Shown piece by piece: positions 33,364 through 42,959 of a stretch of 64,000 nucleotides of DNA. The stretch comes from Flavipsychrobacter sp. (GTDB taxonomy: Bacteria > Bacteroidota > Bacteroidia > Chitinophagales > Chitinophagaceae). Numbering within the stretch: position 1 is the stretch's first letter; every line of letters starts with the position of its first letter. The DNA lies in assembly GCA_016786615.1 (NCBI GenBank), contig JAEUVX010000004.1:279532-343531 (forward strand). The letters are read 5' to 3'. Under the pieces are notes generated by a model that was not told the origin of the DNA, did not search any database, and was given only the letters and a program-made list of their open reading frames with translations. Made by a program: the position numbers and the translations under genes.

Positions 33364-33942
33364 ATGGTTTTACCAATTGTAGCTTACGGGCACCCTGTAT
33401 TAAGAAAAGTTTGTGACGATATAACGGCTGAATACCCTGAATTGAAAAAGCTGATTGCCGATATGTGGGAGAGTATGTACCATACCAATGGTGTAGGATT
33501 GGCAGCGCCGCAGATAAACAAACCTATCCGCCTGTTTGTTGTTGATACATTGCAGATAGTAGAGAATTTTGACGAGGAAGACAAAAAAGAATACCCGAAT
33601 GAGAAGCCTATAAAAAGGGTTTTCATCAATGCACATAAAGTAGAAGAGAGTGGTGAGCCATGGGCGTATAACGAAGGTTGCCTCAGCATACCAAAGGTTC
33701 GCGAAGATGTGCATCGTCAGCCGAAAGTGAAGATGCGCTATATGGATGAAAACTTTCAGGAGCGTGAAGAAGAATTTGATGGCATCACTGCCCGTGTTAT
33801 ACAACACGAGTACGACCATATAGAAGGTAAGTTGTTTATAGACTACCTGCCGATGCTGAAACGCAGATTGATAAAGAAAAAGCTGGATGATATCAGCAAC
33901 GGTAAAATAAAAACTGACTACCGCATGGTATTCAGTAAATAA
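33364..33942 (+). CDS. def: peptide deformylase
   Basis: A 192-residue metalloenzyme that removes the N-formyl group from nascent proteins. All three signature motifs are present: GVGLAAPQ (43-50), EGCLS (104-108, metal-binding Cys) and QHEYDH (147-152, two metal His and catalytic Glu). A somewhat long acidic insertion (EEDKKEYPNEK, about 71-81) between motifs 1 and 2 is typical of Bacteroidota enzymes. It has its own promoter. Confidence 0.96.
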   Translation: MVLPIVAYGHPVLRKVCDDITAEYPELKKLIADMWESMYHTNGVGLAAPQINKPIRLFVVDTLQIVENFDEEDKKEYPNEKPIKRVFINAHKVEESGEPWAYNEGCLSIPKVREDVHRQPKVKMRYMDENFQEREEEFDGITARVIQHEYDHIEGKLFIDYLPMLKRRLIKKKLDDISNGKIKTDYRMVFSK

Positions 33943-33967
33943 GAAATACTTTAGTTAACGAAACTGA

Positions 33968-34519
33968 TTGGCACCCGTACTGACATATAGTGAAGAAGAA
34001 CTGGTTTTGTTGCTCAGGCAACAGAGTCAGGATGCTTTCAGCTACCTGTATAAAAATTATGCAGGTGTGTTATATGGCGTTATCCGAAAAGTAGTGACAG
34101 ATGAGCAAACAGCACAGGATGTATTGCAGGATGTGTTTGTGAAAGTATGGAATAATATAGGACAGTATAATACAGAGAAAGGCAGGATATATACATGGAT
34201 GATAAACATAGCCCGCAATGCAGCGATAGACAAGTTGCGTTCGAAGGGTGAGATCATGAAGTCTAAAATCCATTCAGGTGAAGATGCCGTATATAATGTG
34301 CAGAAGGGAATGAAAACGGAGCAGTCGACAGATACTATCGGATTGAAGGAAGCGGTAGCGGATTTAAAGCCCGAATACCAGACTATTGTCAATCTTGCTT
34401 ACTTTAAAGGTTTCACATTAGATGAGATTGCAAAAACACTTGACATACCCTTGGGTACGGTTAAAACCCGTATGCGGGCTGCCATGCAATCGTTAAGGGA
34501 ATATTATAATAGTAATTAG
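33968..34519 (+). CDS. ECF-type RNA polymerase sigma factor
   Basis: The 183-residue protein has sigma region 2 (LYKNYAGVLYGVIRKV ... AQDVLQDVFVKVWNNI ... IYTWMINIARNAAIDKLR) and region 4 (LKPEYQTIVNLAYFKGFTLDEIAKTL, then IPLGTVKTRMRAAMQ as the helix-turn-helix). The start is TTG at 33968: a TGA stop lies immediately upstream and no in-frame ATG precedes region 2. The anti-sigma gene follows after 5 bases, so this is a SigK/RskA-type pair that releases the sigma factor on an envelope signal. Its regulon is unknown. Confidence 0.88.
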   Translation: MAPVLTYSEEELVLLLRQQSQDAFSYLYKNYAGVLYGVIRKVVTDEQTAQDVLQDVFVKVWNNIGQYNTEKGRIYTWMINIARNAAIDKLRSKGEIMKSKIHSGEDAVYNVQKGMKTEQSTDTIGLKEAVADLKPEYQTIVNLAYFKGFTLDEIAKTLDIPLGTVKTRMRAAMQSLREYYNSN

Positions 34520-34524
34520 TAAAA

Positions 34525-35349
34525 GTGAATATAAAGGAATACATAGAATCGGGCATCTTGGAAGCCTACGTACTCGGAGCACTAACCGAACAGGAGCGTG
34601 CATCGGTAGAGGCCGATATGGTGATGTATCCTGAGCTGGCAAATGAAGTGGCAGCTATTGAAGCGGCTATGCAATCTTTTGCCGAAGCTAATGCCGAAGA
34701 GCCACCTGCTCATATGCAGCAGCAGATATGGAATGCTATACAACAATCTGCAACTCAATCGGTATCCGAACCACAATCCGTACAAGAACCTAAGCAACAA
34801 CCTAAAGTAGTAGAAATAGCCCCACCAGTGCGCCCTACATGGCAACGTGCAGCCGTATGGGCAGCAGTAGCAGTGAGTGTGCTTACCAACTTCATGCTCC
34901 TTTCCCAACGCAACAAGACGAAAGATGAGATAGCGCAGATGACATCGCAGATGGATTCACTGAAAGCATCGCAGCAACAAGTACTGGCCGAATACAAAAA
35001 AGGTCGTGATATGCTGGTAGATACTGCCATGAAGACAGTAGTGATGCGCAGCACCCAAACCGGCAAAGAAATGACGGGGATGATGTTCTGGAGTAAAACA
35101 ACCGGAGAGTCTTACCTTACCATACATACCATGCCAATGCCTGAAAAAGGCAAGCAATACCAACTGTGGGTGATACAGGATGGTAAACCTGTAAGCATGG
35201 GTGTAATTGATAATAACCTTGTAGCCAATGCAGGTATGATGTATAAAATACCAATGCATGTAAAAGGCGGGCAGGCATTTGCTATATCGCTGGAAAAAGA
35301 AGGTGGTAACCCTACACCTACAGAAGTAATGGCGGTAGGTGCTATATAA
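34525..35349 (+). CDS. anti-sigma factor with RskA-type C-terminal domain
   Basis: The 274-residue single-pass membrane protein begins at GTG 34525 (MNIKEYIESGILEAYVLGAL). The N-terminal cytoplasmic part (about 1-100) should hold the sigma factor; no zinc-binding HxxxCxxC motif is present. A transmembrane segment lies at about 110-130 (WQRAAVWAAVAVSVLTNFML), then a coiled coil. The periplasmic RskA domain includes YLTIHTMPMPEKGKQYQLWV and GQAFAISLEKEGGNP. It is co-transcribed with the sigma factor. Confidence 0.85.
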   Translation: MNIKEYIESGILEAYVLGALTEQERASVEADMVMYPELANEVAAIEAAMQSFAEANAEEPPAHMQQQIWNAIQQSATQSVSEPQSVQEPKQQPKVVEIAPPVRPTWQRAAVWAAVAVSVLTNFMLLSQRNKTKDEIAQMTSQMDSLKASQQQVLAEYKKGRDMLVDTAMKTVVMRSTQTGKEMTGMMFWSKTTGESYLTIHTMPMPEKGKQYQLWVIQDGKPVSMGVIDNNLVANAGMMYKIPMHVKGGQAFAISLEKEGGNPTPTEVMAVGAI

Positions 35350-35352
35350 GTT

Positions 35353-36426
35353 TTACGAAGTTTTCTTCATCAATACTACACTCGCGCTGTTCAGTGTATA
35401 GTGATTTACAATCAGTATATTATTGATAGCAGGGTTGATGCCTTTCTTCTGTATTAACACTTCATGTGTTGATTGTTCCTGAAATAGTTTTGTTGCTAAC
35501 CACATAGCAAAGCCTGTGCTGGTATCATATTCGCCGCAAAGGTGTTTGAATGCAGCTACGGTAGTATGCGCTGTCGTGTTTTCAAGTATCGGAGTATATA
35601 ATTGTTGAAAGCGGACATCGCCACTCATACCACATAATACAACATCAATATCTTTCAGCTTCATACCATGTGCAGCAAGTATATTGTCAATACTTTCCTG
35701 CACTGATGCAGCAGTAGGTTGTTGCAACATTTTCAATTGCTCTACACTGCAAATGCTATTAGCACTTATGTTGCTCACGGTAAAGAACGCTGCACCTTCA
35801 CCGCCAATGCTGCCTTGTGTGTTGCTGTGTTGCAATAGTTGCAGGCTGTTCGGTAGCTCCTTCTTCCAGTAGCCTATTTTATTCTTAACGATGAAGTACT
35901 CATCAGTCATTTCATCCAGGCAACCAACAAGATATGTTTGTGGTTCTGTAGCATCGTGCAGCAACATCTTTGCATCCAGCAATGCCATCTCAAGTGAATG
36001 TCCACGATGTACATAGGTCTGGTTGTAGCCTGTGCATTTTGTCTGCATAGCCAGCCAGCCGTTCACACTGTTGTAAGTGCTTTGTATAAAGTAAGTAGGG
36101 TTCAGTGCTTCTTCTTTCAGGCGTATCATATCGCCAAGGAAGAGTTCCATATCTCGCATACTGCCACGCCCTGTACCTGTAATAATGCCATCCAGTTTTT
36201 CTACACCCGAAACTTGTACGGCCTTCATGCCTGTGCTGATGCCGACTTTCAGCATACGGCTCATGCGGCGTATAGCTACAGGGTTGATGAACTTTGAATA
36301 GTCGGTGTCTTTTACATACAGCTTGCCATTATCACTGCTTATTACATCAGGCAATAGCGTATCTGCATCAAAACTGTTTTGAGGAGATAATGCTGCCGCA
36401 GCTGATATGTACACAGGTTTCATCAT
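35353..36426 (-). CDS. beta-ketoacyl synthase-like protein lacking the catalytic Cys (chain-length-factor-like)
   Basis: The 357-residue protein has a thiolase/KAS fold by its pattern of strands (LDGIITGTGRGSM, YFIQSTYNSVNGWLAMQ, DIDVVLCGMSGDVRF). At the place where KAS enzymes have the nucleophilic Cys it reads YVHRGHSLEMALLDA, without Cys. That is expected for a chain-length-factor partner of the KAS encoded just upstream, with which it overlaps in a TGATG junction. Together with the ACP gene it suggests an aryl-polyene or dialkylresorcinol (flexirubin)-type pathway, common in this phylum; the rest of that pathway is not here. Confidence 0.65.
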   Translation of the reverse strand: MMKPVYISAAAALSPQNSFDADTLLPDVISSDNGKLYVKDTDYSKFINPVAIRRMSRMLKVGISTGMKAVQVSGVEKLDGIITGTGRGSMRDMELFLGDMIRLKEEALNPTYFIQSTYNSVNGWLAMQTKCTGYNQTYVHRGHSLEMALLDAKMLLHDATEPQTYLVGCLDEMTDEYFIVKNKIGYWKKELPNSLQLLQHSNTQGSIGGEGAAFFTVSNISANSICSVEQLKMLQQPTAASVQESIDNILAAHGMKLKDIDVVLCGMSGDVRFQQLYTPILENTTAHTTVAAFKHLCGEYDTSTGFAMWLATKLFQEQSTHEVLIQKKGINPAINNILIVNHYTLNSASVVLMKKTS

Positions 36427-37631
36427 GCCTTACTGAATAATAATGAAACATTATTGCCGCCAAAGCCAAATGAATTGCTGATAACATGGTTGATAGCAGC
36501 ATCTGTAAGAGTCGTAACAGGACGAACGCTCACGTCTTCCATCGGTGTGGTAAAGTTCATGTTGGGCCATGCTTTTTGTTGTTGCAATGCCCATATACTG
36601 AAGATGGCTTCTATACTTCCTGCTGCTGCCAGTGTATGCCCGGTGTATGGCTTTGTAGAGCTGAACAGTGGTGCATTATTTTCAAACAATCGTTCTATGG
36701 CCTTGCCTTCTGCAGCATCGTTATTGATGGTTGCTGTGCCATGTGCGTTGATGTAGCTGATGTCTTGTGGTTGCAAGCCTGCTTTTGAAAGTGCCAGTTG
36801 CATGGTATTGTATGCACCGTCACCATTAGGAGATGGTGCTGTGGGGTGGTATGCATCGTTCGTATTGCCATAGCCTGATAATACGGCGAGTATCTCTGCG
36901 CCGCGTTCTTTAGCAGATTTCTCAGTTTCCAGCAACAGATAACCTGCTGCTTCGCCGAGGTTCAGGCCAAAGCGCGTATTGTCGAACGGGCGACAAGGTT
37001 GCTTATCTACATTCTTCAAAGAATGAAAACCATTGAGTGTGAAACGGCTTAGTGCGTCACATCCACCACAGATAGCGCGCTTTACTATGCCATGCTGTAT
37101 CATCCTTGCGCCAAGAATAATGGCATTGGCAGATGATGAACATGCTGTACTGATAGTAGCGGTAAACGGATGTATGTCGAAATAGTTAACTACATTTTGT
37201 GTGCTCTCTGCACAGTCCAGTGTGTCTATATATTTCAGGAAATCGCCCTCTTGTTTTTCAGCAACAAATTCAGGGTATAAATCTTCTACTGCGCACATAC
37301 CGCCAACCGTATTGGCATTGATGTATGCAAAGCCTTCGCTTTGCAGCAGGTCTTTGTCTATACCTTTCATAACTTCCTGCATGGCTATCATTGCAAGCAG
37401 GGTAGTTCTGGTATAGCCATTGTTGCCTGTAGGCAAGCCCAGCATAGCAGATAACACATCATTGCTATATGCCACTTCGCCCATGAGGAATTCATGGGCG
37501 TGAATGCTTTGCAGCAAATCGGGAATATGCAAACCACTTTTAAGGGACAACAGTGATTGCAGATTTTCATCTGCCCCGTTTCCCAAAGCTGAAAGGATTC
37601 CCAGTGATGTAACTACTATTTTTTCCGCCAT
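36423..37631 (-). CDS. beta-ketoacyl-[ACP] synthase (FabF-like, secondary metabolism type)
   Basis: The 402-residue condensing enzyme has the complete triad: C164 in ISTACSSSANAI, H297 in NAHGTATINND and H332 in KPYTGHTLAAAGS. It extends acyl-ACP chains by decarboxylative condensation with malonyl-ACP. Its place in a trio with a Cys-less partner and a dedicated ACP, away from any primary fatty-acid genes, points to a specialised polyene or dialkylresorcinol pathway; that assignment is inference. Confidence 0.88.
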   Translation of the reverse strand: MAEKIVVTSLGILSALGNGADENLQSLLSLKSGLHIPDLLQSIHAHEFLMGEVAYSNDVLSAMLGLPTGNNGYTRTTLLAMIAMQEVMKGIDKDLLQSEGFAYINANTVGGMCAVEDLYPEFVAEKQEGDFLKYIDTLDCAESTQNVVNYFDIHPFTATISTACSSSANAIILGARMIQHGIVKRAICGGCDALSRFTLNGFHSLKNVDKQPCRPFDNTRFGLNLGEAAGYLLLETEKSAKERGAEILAVLSGYGNTNDAYHPTAPSPNGDGAYNTMQLALSKAGLQPQDISYINAHGTATINNDAAEGKAIERLFENNAPLFSSTKPYTGHTLAAAGSIEAIFSIWALQQQKAWPNMNFTTPMEDVSVRPVTTLTDAAINHVISNSFGFGGNNVSLLFSKA

Positions 37632-37643
37632 GCGGTGCGGCTG

Positions 37644-37901
37644 TTATATTTTGCGGTGTTGCTCGATGTATGCTGCCATAGAAGCTACAGACTCCAGCAC
37701 TTTACGGCCTTCGCGTGCATCTTCTATTTTGATGCCGTAGTTACGCTCCAGCAATACCATCATTTCCAGAGAGTCAATGCTATCCAGTCCCAAACCTTCA
37801 CCAAACAGAGGCGCATTATCGTCTATATCCGCAGGTGTCATTCCTTGCAGGTTCAGCGATTCGATGATTTGTTGCTTCAGCGTTAATTTCAAGTCTTCCA
37901 T
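37644..37901 (-). CDS. acyl carrier protein
   Basis: An 85-residue acidic helical protein with the phosphopantetheine site S41 in GEGLGLDSIDSLEMMVLL, preceded by the usual long first helix. It is the carrier for the KS/CLF pair that follows 12 bases downstream on the same strand. It differs from a housekeeping AcpP in sequence (GLGLDSIDSLE rather than GADSLDTVE), which agrees with a dedicated carrier. Confidence 0.88.
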   Translation of the reverse strand: MEDLKLTLKQQIIESLNLQGMTPADIDDNAPLFGEGLGLDSIDSLEMMVLLERNYGIKIEDAREGRKVLESVASMAAYIEQHRKI

Positions 37902-37959
37902 ATCAATATCAGGTGTGGCGCAAAAATAATATAAAAGGGGCTTATTATTAATAGTTATT

Positions 37960-37988
37960 AAAACAAAACAGGGCTAAAAGCCCTGTTT
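37960..37988 (-). terminator. terminator of sucA
   Basis: AAACAGGGCT (37966-37975) pairs with AGCCCTGTTT (37979-37988), with A-rich sequence on the left that becomes the U tract on the minus strand. It separates sucA from the ACP-KS-CLF unit. Confidence 0.78.
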
Positions 37989-38010
37989 AATGTTGTTGGA
38001 TTTAAAACTA

Positions 38011-40767
38011 TTATATATCAAACGCTTTGTCGATGAGCGCTTGTTGTTCTTTAGCGTGCATTTTGCTATAACCTGTCGCACTTGCAGCACCTGCAGGACG
38101 GGATATATATTTAGATACAACCGCTTCTTCCTGCATTTTCAGGAAGCCCAGCGCACCCATATTATATGGTTCTTCCTGTACCCAAACCCATTCTGCTTTT
38201 TTGTATTTAGCACGTAGTTCTTCCAGTTGTTTTGCCGGTAGTGGGTACATCTGTTCCAGTCGAATAATAGCTACATCCTGCCTGTTTTCAGCCATTTGCT
38301 TTTCGCTGAGGTCGAAGTAGATTTTACCGCTGCAAAGCAATACGCGTTTTACCTTGCTTGCTGTTTTAATGCTTGCATCGTCTATCACTTCTTTAAAGCC
38401 ACCTGTAGTAAAATCTTCGATACCTGAGTACGCACGCACGTGGCGCAGATTAGCTTTTGGAGAGAAGTTTATAAGCGGTTTTCTAAAGTCCCACTTCAAC
38501 TGGCGGCGGAACATGTGGAACAGGTTTGCTGCCGTCGTAATGTTTGTAACAATGATATTGTTTTCAGCACACAATTGCAGGAAGCGTTCCAGTCGGGCAG
38601 AAGAGTGTTCCGGTCCTTGTCCTTCATAACCATGTGGCAGCAGCATAACAAGGCCACTCATTTTTTGCCATTTGGTTTCGGCAGATGCTATGTACTGGTC
38701 TATTACTGTTTGTGCGCCGTTTGCGAAATCACCAAACTGTGCTTCCCATATTGTCAGTGCATTAGGGTTGGCAATAGAATAGCCATATTCAAAGCCAAGT
38801 ACTGCAAATTCACTCAGTAGTGAGTTGTATATCTGCAAACGAGCCTGATTATCACTCAACTTGCTGAGGCGGCTGTATTCTGCATTTGTAGATTCATCGT
38901 GCAGTACTGCATGACGGTGAGAGAATGTGCCGCGTTCTACATCCTGGCCACTGAGGCGAACAGGGATACCTTCTGCCAATAAACTTGCATAGGCCATCAA
39001 CTCACCGGTTGACCAGTCCAGCAGGCCTTTATCTTCATACAGTTTTACTTTTTCATCTATCAGCTTTTGAATCTTGCGCAGTGGTTTAAAGTCTGATGGT
39101 ATATTCATCAATGCTTTAAACAGTTTTTCTACCTGCTCTTTACTGATGTTTGTATCAGGAGATTTGTCGAAGTCTTCAAATGTAGAGCGGCGAAGTTCTG
39201 TCCATGCTTTTTCAGGTGCCTGCATCTGGTAAGGAAGTGGTTTTTGTTTCACTTCATCCAGCCTTTGTTGCAAATCATCCCAAAAACGCTTTTCCATTTC
39301 GGTAGCTAATTGCTTTGCATCAGCAGTACCATTTTTCAGGAGGTATTCAGTATATACTTCTCGTGGGTTCGGGTGCTTCTTAATCAGGTCGTATAGTTGC
39401 GGCTGTGTAAAGCTCGGATCATCGCCTTCGTTGTGGCCATGCTTGCGATAGCACACCATATCAATAAAGATATCCTGATTGAACTGCTGGCGATATTTTA
39501 CAGCAAGTTTTGCAGCTTTTATCACAGCTTCAGGGTCATCGCCGTTAACATGTAGTACAGGAGCCTGTACCATTGCTGCTACGCTTGTACAATAGTCTGC
39601 AGAACGTGCCTCATCAAAATCTGTTGTAAAGCCTATCTGGTTGTTAATAACAAAATGAATGGTACCACCTGTTTTGTAACCAGGTAGTTTACTCATCTGG
39701 AGCAATTCATATACAACACCTTGCCCGGCTACGGCGCTATCGCCATGTATCAGGATAGGTAACACCTCATCGTATGCGCTGTTATACAGTATATCTGCTT
39801 TTGCACGAGAGAAACCTGCAACAACCGGGTCAACCACTTCAAGGTGAGATGGATTGGGCGTTAGCTGCACATTGATTTCTTTACCCTCAGGTGTCTGGAT
39901 ATTGCTTCGGAAACCGAGGTGGTATTTCACGTCACCACTACCCATGGTAGTATCGGGAGGCATATTACCTTCAAATTCAGAGAATACCTGTTCGTATGTT
40001 TTGCGTAGTGTATTCGTTAATACATTCAGGCGGCCACGGTGTGCCATACCTATTACTACTTCTTTAACACCGCTATTGGCTGCGCTATTGATGATAGTAT
40101 CTAATGCAGGAATAGTGCTTTCCCCACCTTCAAGGCTGAAGCGTTTTTGGCCGATGTATTTTGTATGCAGAAACTTCTCGAAGATTACACCTTCGTTCAG
40201 TTTTTCCAGTATGCGTTTCTTTTCATCCAGCGTCAATTCCTGCTCCTGCATAGTCTCGTATGCTTCCTGCACCCACATGCAGGTGTCGTAATTGTTGATG
40301 TAGGTATATTCAATACCTACATTGCTGGCGTATAGTTTTTTCAGGCGTGCTATTATATCGCTCAGTTTGGCTTTGCCCAAACCTGCGAATGCGCCTGAAT
40401 GAAATTCAGTATTCAAATCTGCTTCGCTCAAACCGAAGTCTGAAAGTGCAAGGAATGGTTTGCGGTCTATACGAGGACGAATGGGATTAGTTGTAGCTAC
40501 CAGATGTCCGCGTTTCCAATAACTGCGGATGAGGCGATAAACACTCAGTTCTTTCGAAATCTGTTCGTTACTTACAGGTGTTTTATCAATAGTAATTGTT
40601 GCTGTTGCCGCACCGCCGTTACTATTGGCTTTAGATATGGCAAAATCAAAACCTTCAAAAAATTTTTTCCACTCCGGGTCAACAGTTGTAGAATCTTTTA
40701 CATAGTCGCTATACATAGACTCTATGTAAGAAGGGTGTGAACTCATCACGTACGAAAAATCTTTCAT
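38011..40767 (-). CDS. sucA: 2-oxoglutarate dehydrogenase E1 component
   Basis: The 918-residue thiamine-diphosphate enzyme decarboxylates 2-oxoglutarate in the TCA cycle. Landmarks are MAHRGRLNVL near 245, HLGFRS and LTPNPSHLEVVDPV near 300, HGDSAVAGQGVVYELLQMS near 345, VNNQIGFTT near 380, and the ThDP motif from GDDPEAV to YRKHGHNEGDDP (about 420-460). The C-terminal domain holds FGDFANGAQTVIDQY and HGYEGQGPEHSSARLERFL. The E2 partner gene (sucB) is not adjacent. Length is normal for the family. Confidence 0.95.
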   Translation of the reverse strand: MKDFSYVMSSHPSYIESMYSDYVKDSTTVDPEWKKFFEGFDFAISKANSNGGAATATITIDKTPVSNEQISKELSVYRLIRSYWKRGHLVATTNPIRPRIDRKPFLALSDFGLSEADLNTEFHSGAFAGLGKAKLSDIIARLKKLYASNVGIEYTYINNYDTCMWVQEAYETMQEQELTLDEKKRILEKLNEGVIFEKFLHTKYIGQKRFSLEGGESTIPALDTIINSAANSGVKEVVIGMAHRGRLNVLTNTLRKTYEQVFSEFEGNMPPDTTMGSGDVKYHLGFRSNIQTPEGKEINVQLTPNPSHLEVVDPVVAGFSRAKADILYNSAYDEVLPILIHGDSAVAGQGVVYELLQMSKLPGYKTGGTIHFVINNQIGFTTDFDEARSADYCTSVAAMVQAPVLHVNGDDPEAVIKAAKLAVKYRQQFNQDIFIDMVCYRKHGHNEGDDPSFTQPQLYDLIKKHPNPREVYTEYLLKNGTADAKQLATEMEKRFWDDLQQRLDEVKQKPLPYQMQAPEKAWTELRRSTFEDFDKSPDTNISKEQVEKLFKALMNIPSDFKPLRKIQKLIDEKVKLYEDKGLLDWSTGELMAYASLLAEGIPVRLSGQDVERGTFSHRHAVLHDESTNAEYSRLSKLSDNQARLQIYNSLLSEFAVLGFEYGYSIANPNALTIWEAQFGDFANGAQTVIDQYIASAETKWQKMSGLVMLLPHGYEGQGPEHSSARLERFLQLCAENNIIVTNITTAANLFHMFRRQLKWDFRKPLINFSPKANLRHVRAYSGIEDFTTGGFKEVIDDASIKTASKVKRVLLCSGKIYFDLSEKQMAENRQDVAIIRLEQMYPLPAKQLEELRAKYKKAEWVWVQEEPYNMGALGFLKMQEEAVVSKYISRPAGAASATGYSKMHAKEQQALIDKAFDI

Positions 40768-40914
40768 CGTAAAACCGTCAGTTTTTTGCAGAAATTCTTT
40801 AATAAGATAGCGTGTAAAGTTAACGGTAATTAGGGGAAACTGAAAATGCAGAAAACCTGTTTTTGCTAATAGGGTTGGTTTATATATAAATACCTTTCAA
40901 TATTGTAAAAACAA

Positions 40915-42942
40915 TTAATTTATCATCACCCAATTAAAGCCAAAACGTATCATGAAGTTTTGTGCTGCATATCCGTTTGCAATCAGGGTGTTCCTGCTGA
41001 ATAACTGTTGTACCTGATCTGCCATCAGGTAGGCACGGAAGCGTTTTACTTTGAAATTGAAGAATACGCTCATCTCAGGTGTATTACTGATGCTGTAAGT
41101 ATTTTGATAATATAAGCGATTGAAGAAAGGAGAATAACCTGCGGGATTGTACGAGCTATGATATCTTGCTTCCACACCTGTGGCAACCAACAAAGCTTTT
41201 TTGAATATATATGTTTCAATAGCCAGTTGGTGCCTGCCCATTAATTGCGGTATGTTCACCGGCGATCGGGTTTCTGTTTGCTGATAAGTCAGCTCGTTAT
41301 CAAGCACCAGTATCTTCCACCTGAATGCTTTGTGCGCCCATAGCTGAACAATATTAAATGTGTTTAAAAATTGTGTGGGCAGTTGCTTGTCGTTTGTGTA
41401 GATATAGTTATTTATAAAATAATCTCTTACACCGATGCTGAAGTTGTATCGCTCATTCAGCCATTCTCCATGCAGTTGTGTGATACTCTCTTTGGAGAAT
41501 GTATTAAGGATAGTATCGTATTGGTTGTAATACGTGGTGTAGCTGTAAGGTGCTGTATTTATATTCTGGATTGCACCCGCACTGATGCTTCCCAACTTAT
41601 CGCCAAGGTCTTTCCCTATCAGTATTTTCAGGGTGCTTGCGCCTGCATAATTGCCGGTAACAAAGCTCAGTAGCTCTGCGCCATAAAACCATTTGCCTTT
41701 CAGTAATGCTTCTTTATTAATTGAGGCGGTAATATAGTTGCTTGTTTCTTTTGTAGTAATCCAGTCTTTTAAGAAGAAGGATTCAAATTTATCATACCTG
41801 TTGCCGATGCCCGCACTGAAACGTAATTGATTTTCGTGTTTGCCGATGTATCCGTTTAGTGATAACCTGTTGTCTATAAAAAACCAATCCTGCCTGCTGT
41901 AAACAGAGTCGTTTGCGACAAAGCTTTTTGTGAAGAAAGGTGAATACCTTAATGAGTCTGCACGTACATCTCTGAACAGATGCCTTTCACCACTCATTTC
42001 CACACGATGTATAATGGAGAAACGAGGTGTCATTTCCAAGCTGTATTTACTACTGTCGGCATTATACAGTGTATCAGTTTTTCCCCATGTATAGCCATGT
42101 TGCAGCATAATAGAATAATCCCGCAATCTGTTCGAAACCGAAGACCTTCTGATACTGCTGCTGTTGCCGAACGCATCGTTTTGAAATGCAACTGTAATAG
42201 TGCGCCTGTCGTTATATGCGGCACTGTCCAGTTGTTTTTCATTTATCATACCGCCATTCTCATCCTGTTGCAGGTTATTATATACCACACCAGCAAATAA
42301 CTGGTAGTGAAGTTTTTTGCTTTGGTAGTGTGTAGATAAAAATCCGTTATCGTGATTGGTGCGTTGAATATTATAATACCCCGGTGAATTGATTTTATTA
42401 TATCCTGCTGCAAAATTCCAGTTGGGTTTTATGTTTTGGGTATGCAGCAGTCGTGCCATCTGTTCCTGCTTGCCACCTAATTGGTAGCCGAAGATGGAGT
42501 ACGGGCGATTCGTGTTATAATAATTCAGGCTGTCAATATCATACCTGTAAACATCGTATGCAGTATAACCGAGGGTAGGGCCTAAGCGGTTGTCGGGCGT
42601 AAATATCAGATTTCTCGTGCTGCTGCCATTATTCCCAAGGTCTCTATACGGAAAGTTTACAAACCTGCGATGAAAGCTGTGAATACTTGTGTCAGGGCTA
42701 TAAACCCTATCAGACTGTAGCTTGCGATAAAAAATACGATAAGTTTCGTCTTTCCAGTCTGCATTATTACTCTTTCCAAACTGGGTACTGTCTTTTTTGT
42801 TCTGATCGAATACAGATTTTCCCTGCCCCGGTGGTTGTATCTGGGCAAATCCGGAATAGGCATTTACTGCCATCAAAACAGCAATAATTACAGATAAACG
42901 TATGTATGTATAGTTCTTCAAAAGTGGCCTAAAACTTGGCAA
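40915..42942 (-). CDS. putative outer-membrane porin (Bacteroidota Porin_10-like)
   Basis: The 675-residue protein has a long N-terminus with a signal segment (about 18-35, ending GFAQ). Many amphipathic beta strands follow, with alternating aromatic residues and Asn/Tyr-rich loops, ending in a final strand FMIRFGFNWVMIN. Phrases such as YNKINSPGYYNIQRTNHDNGFL and NIVQLWAHKAFRWKILVLDNELTYQQT are typical of the phylum's 'putative porin' family. It presumably sits in the outer membrane as a channel. It starts 17 bases after the purine nucleoside phosphorylase stop and is probably co-transcribed. Confidence 0.75.
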   Translation of the reverse strand: MPSFRPLLKNYTYIRLSVIIAVLMAVNAYSGFAQIQPPGQGKSVFDQNKKDSTQFGKSNNADWKDETYRIFYRKLQSDRVYSPDTSIHSFHRRFVNFPYRDLGNNGSSTRNLIFTPDNRLGPTLGYTAYDVYRYDIDSLNYYNTNRPYSIFGYQLGGKQEQMARLLHTQNIKPNWNFAAGYNKINSPGYYNIQRTNHDNGFLSTHYQSKKLHYQLFAGVVYNNLQQDENGGMINEKQLDSAAYNDRRTITVAFQNDAFGNSSSIRRSSVSNRLRDYSIMLQHGYTWGKTDTLYNADSSKYSLEMTPRFSIIHRVEMSGERHLFRDVRADSLRYSPFFTKSFVANDSVYSRQDWFFIDNRLSLNGYIGKHENQLRFSAGIGNRYDKFESFFLKDWITTKETSNYITASINKEALLKGKWFYGAELLSFVTGNYAGASTLKILIGKDLGDKLGSISAGAIQNINTAPYSYTTYYNQYDTILNTFSKESITQLHGEWLNERYNFSIGVRDYFINNYIYTNDKQLPTQFLNTFNIVQLWAHKAFRWKILVLDNELTYQQTETRSPVNIPQLMGRHQLAIETYIFKKALLVATGVEARYHSSYNPAGYSPFFNRLYYQNTYSISNTPEMSVFFNFKVKRFRAYLMADQVQQLFSRNTLIANGYAAQNFMIRFGFNWVMIN

Positions 42943-42959
42943 AGATAACTGAATAGAAA

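Noticed and set aside
38011-40767. Expectation of sucB next to sucA
   Set aside because: The flanking genes are an acyl carrier protein and a porin; no lipoyl-domain acyltransferase gene is present in the window.
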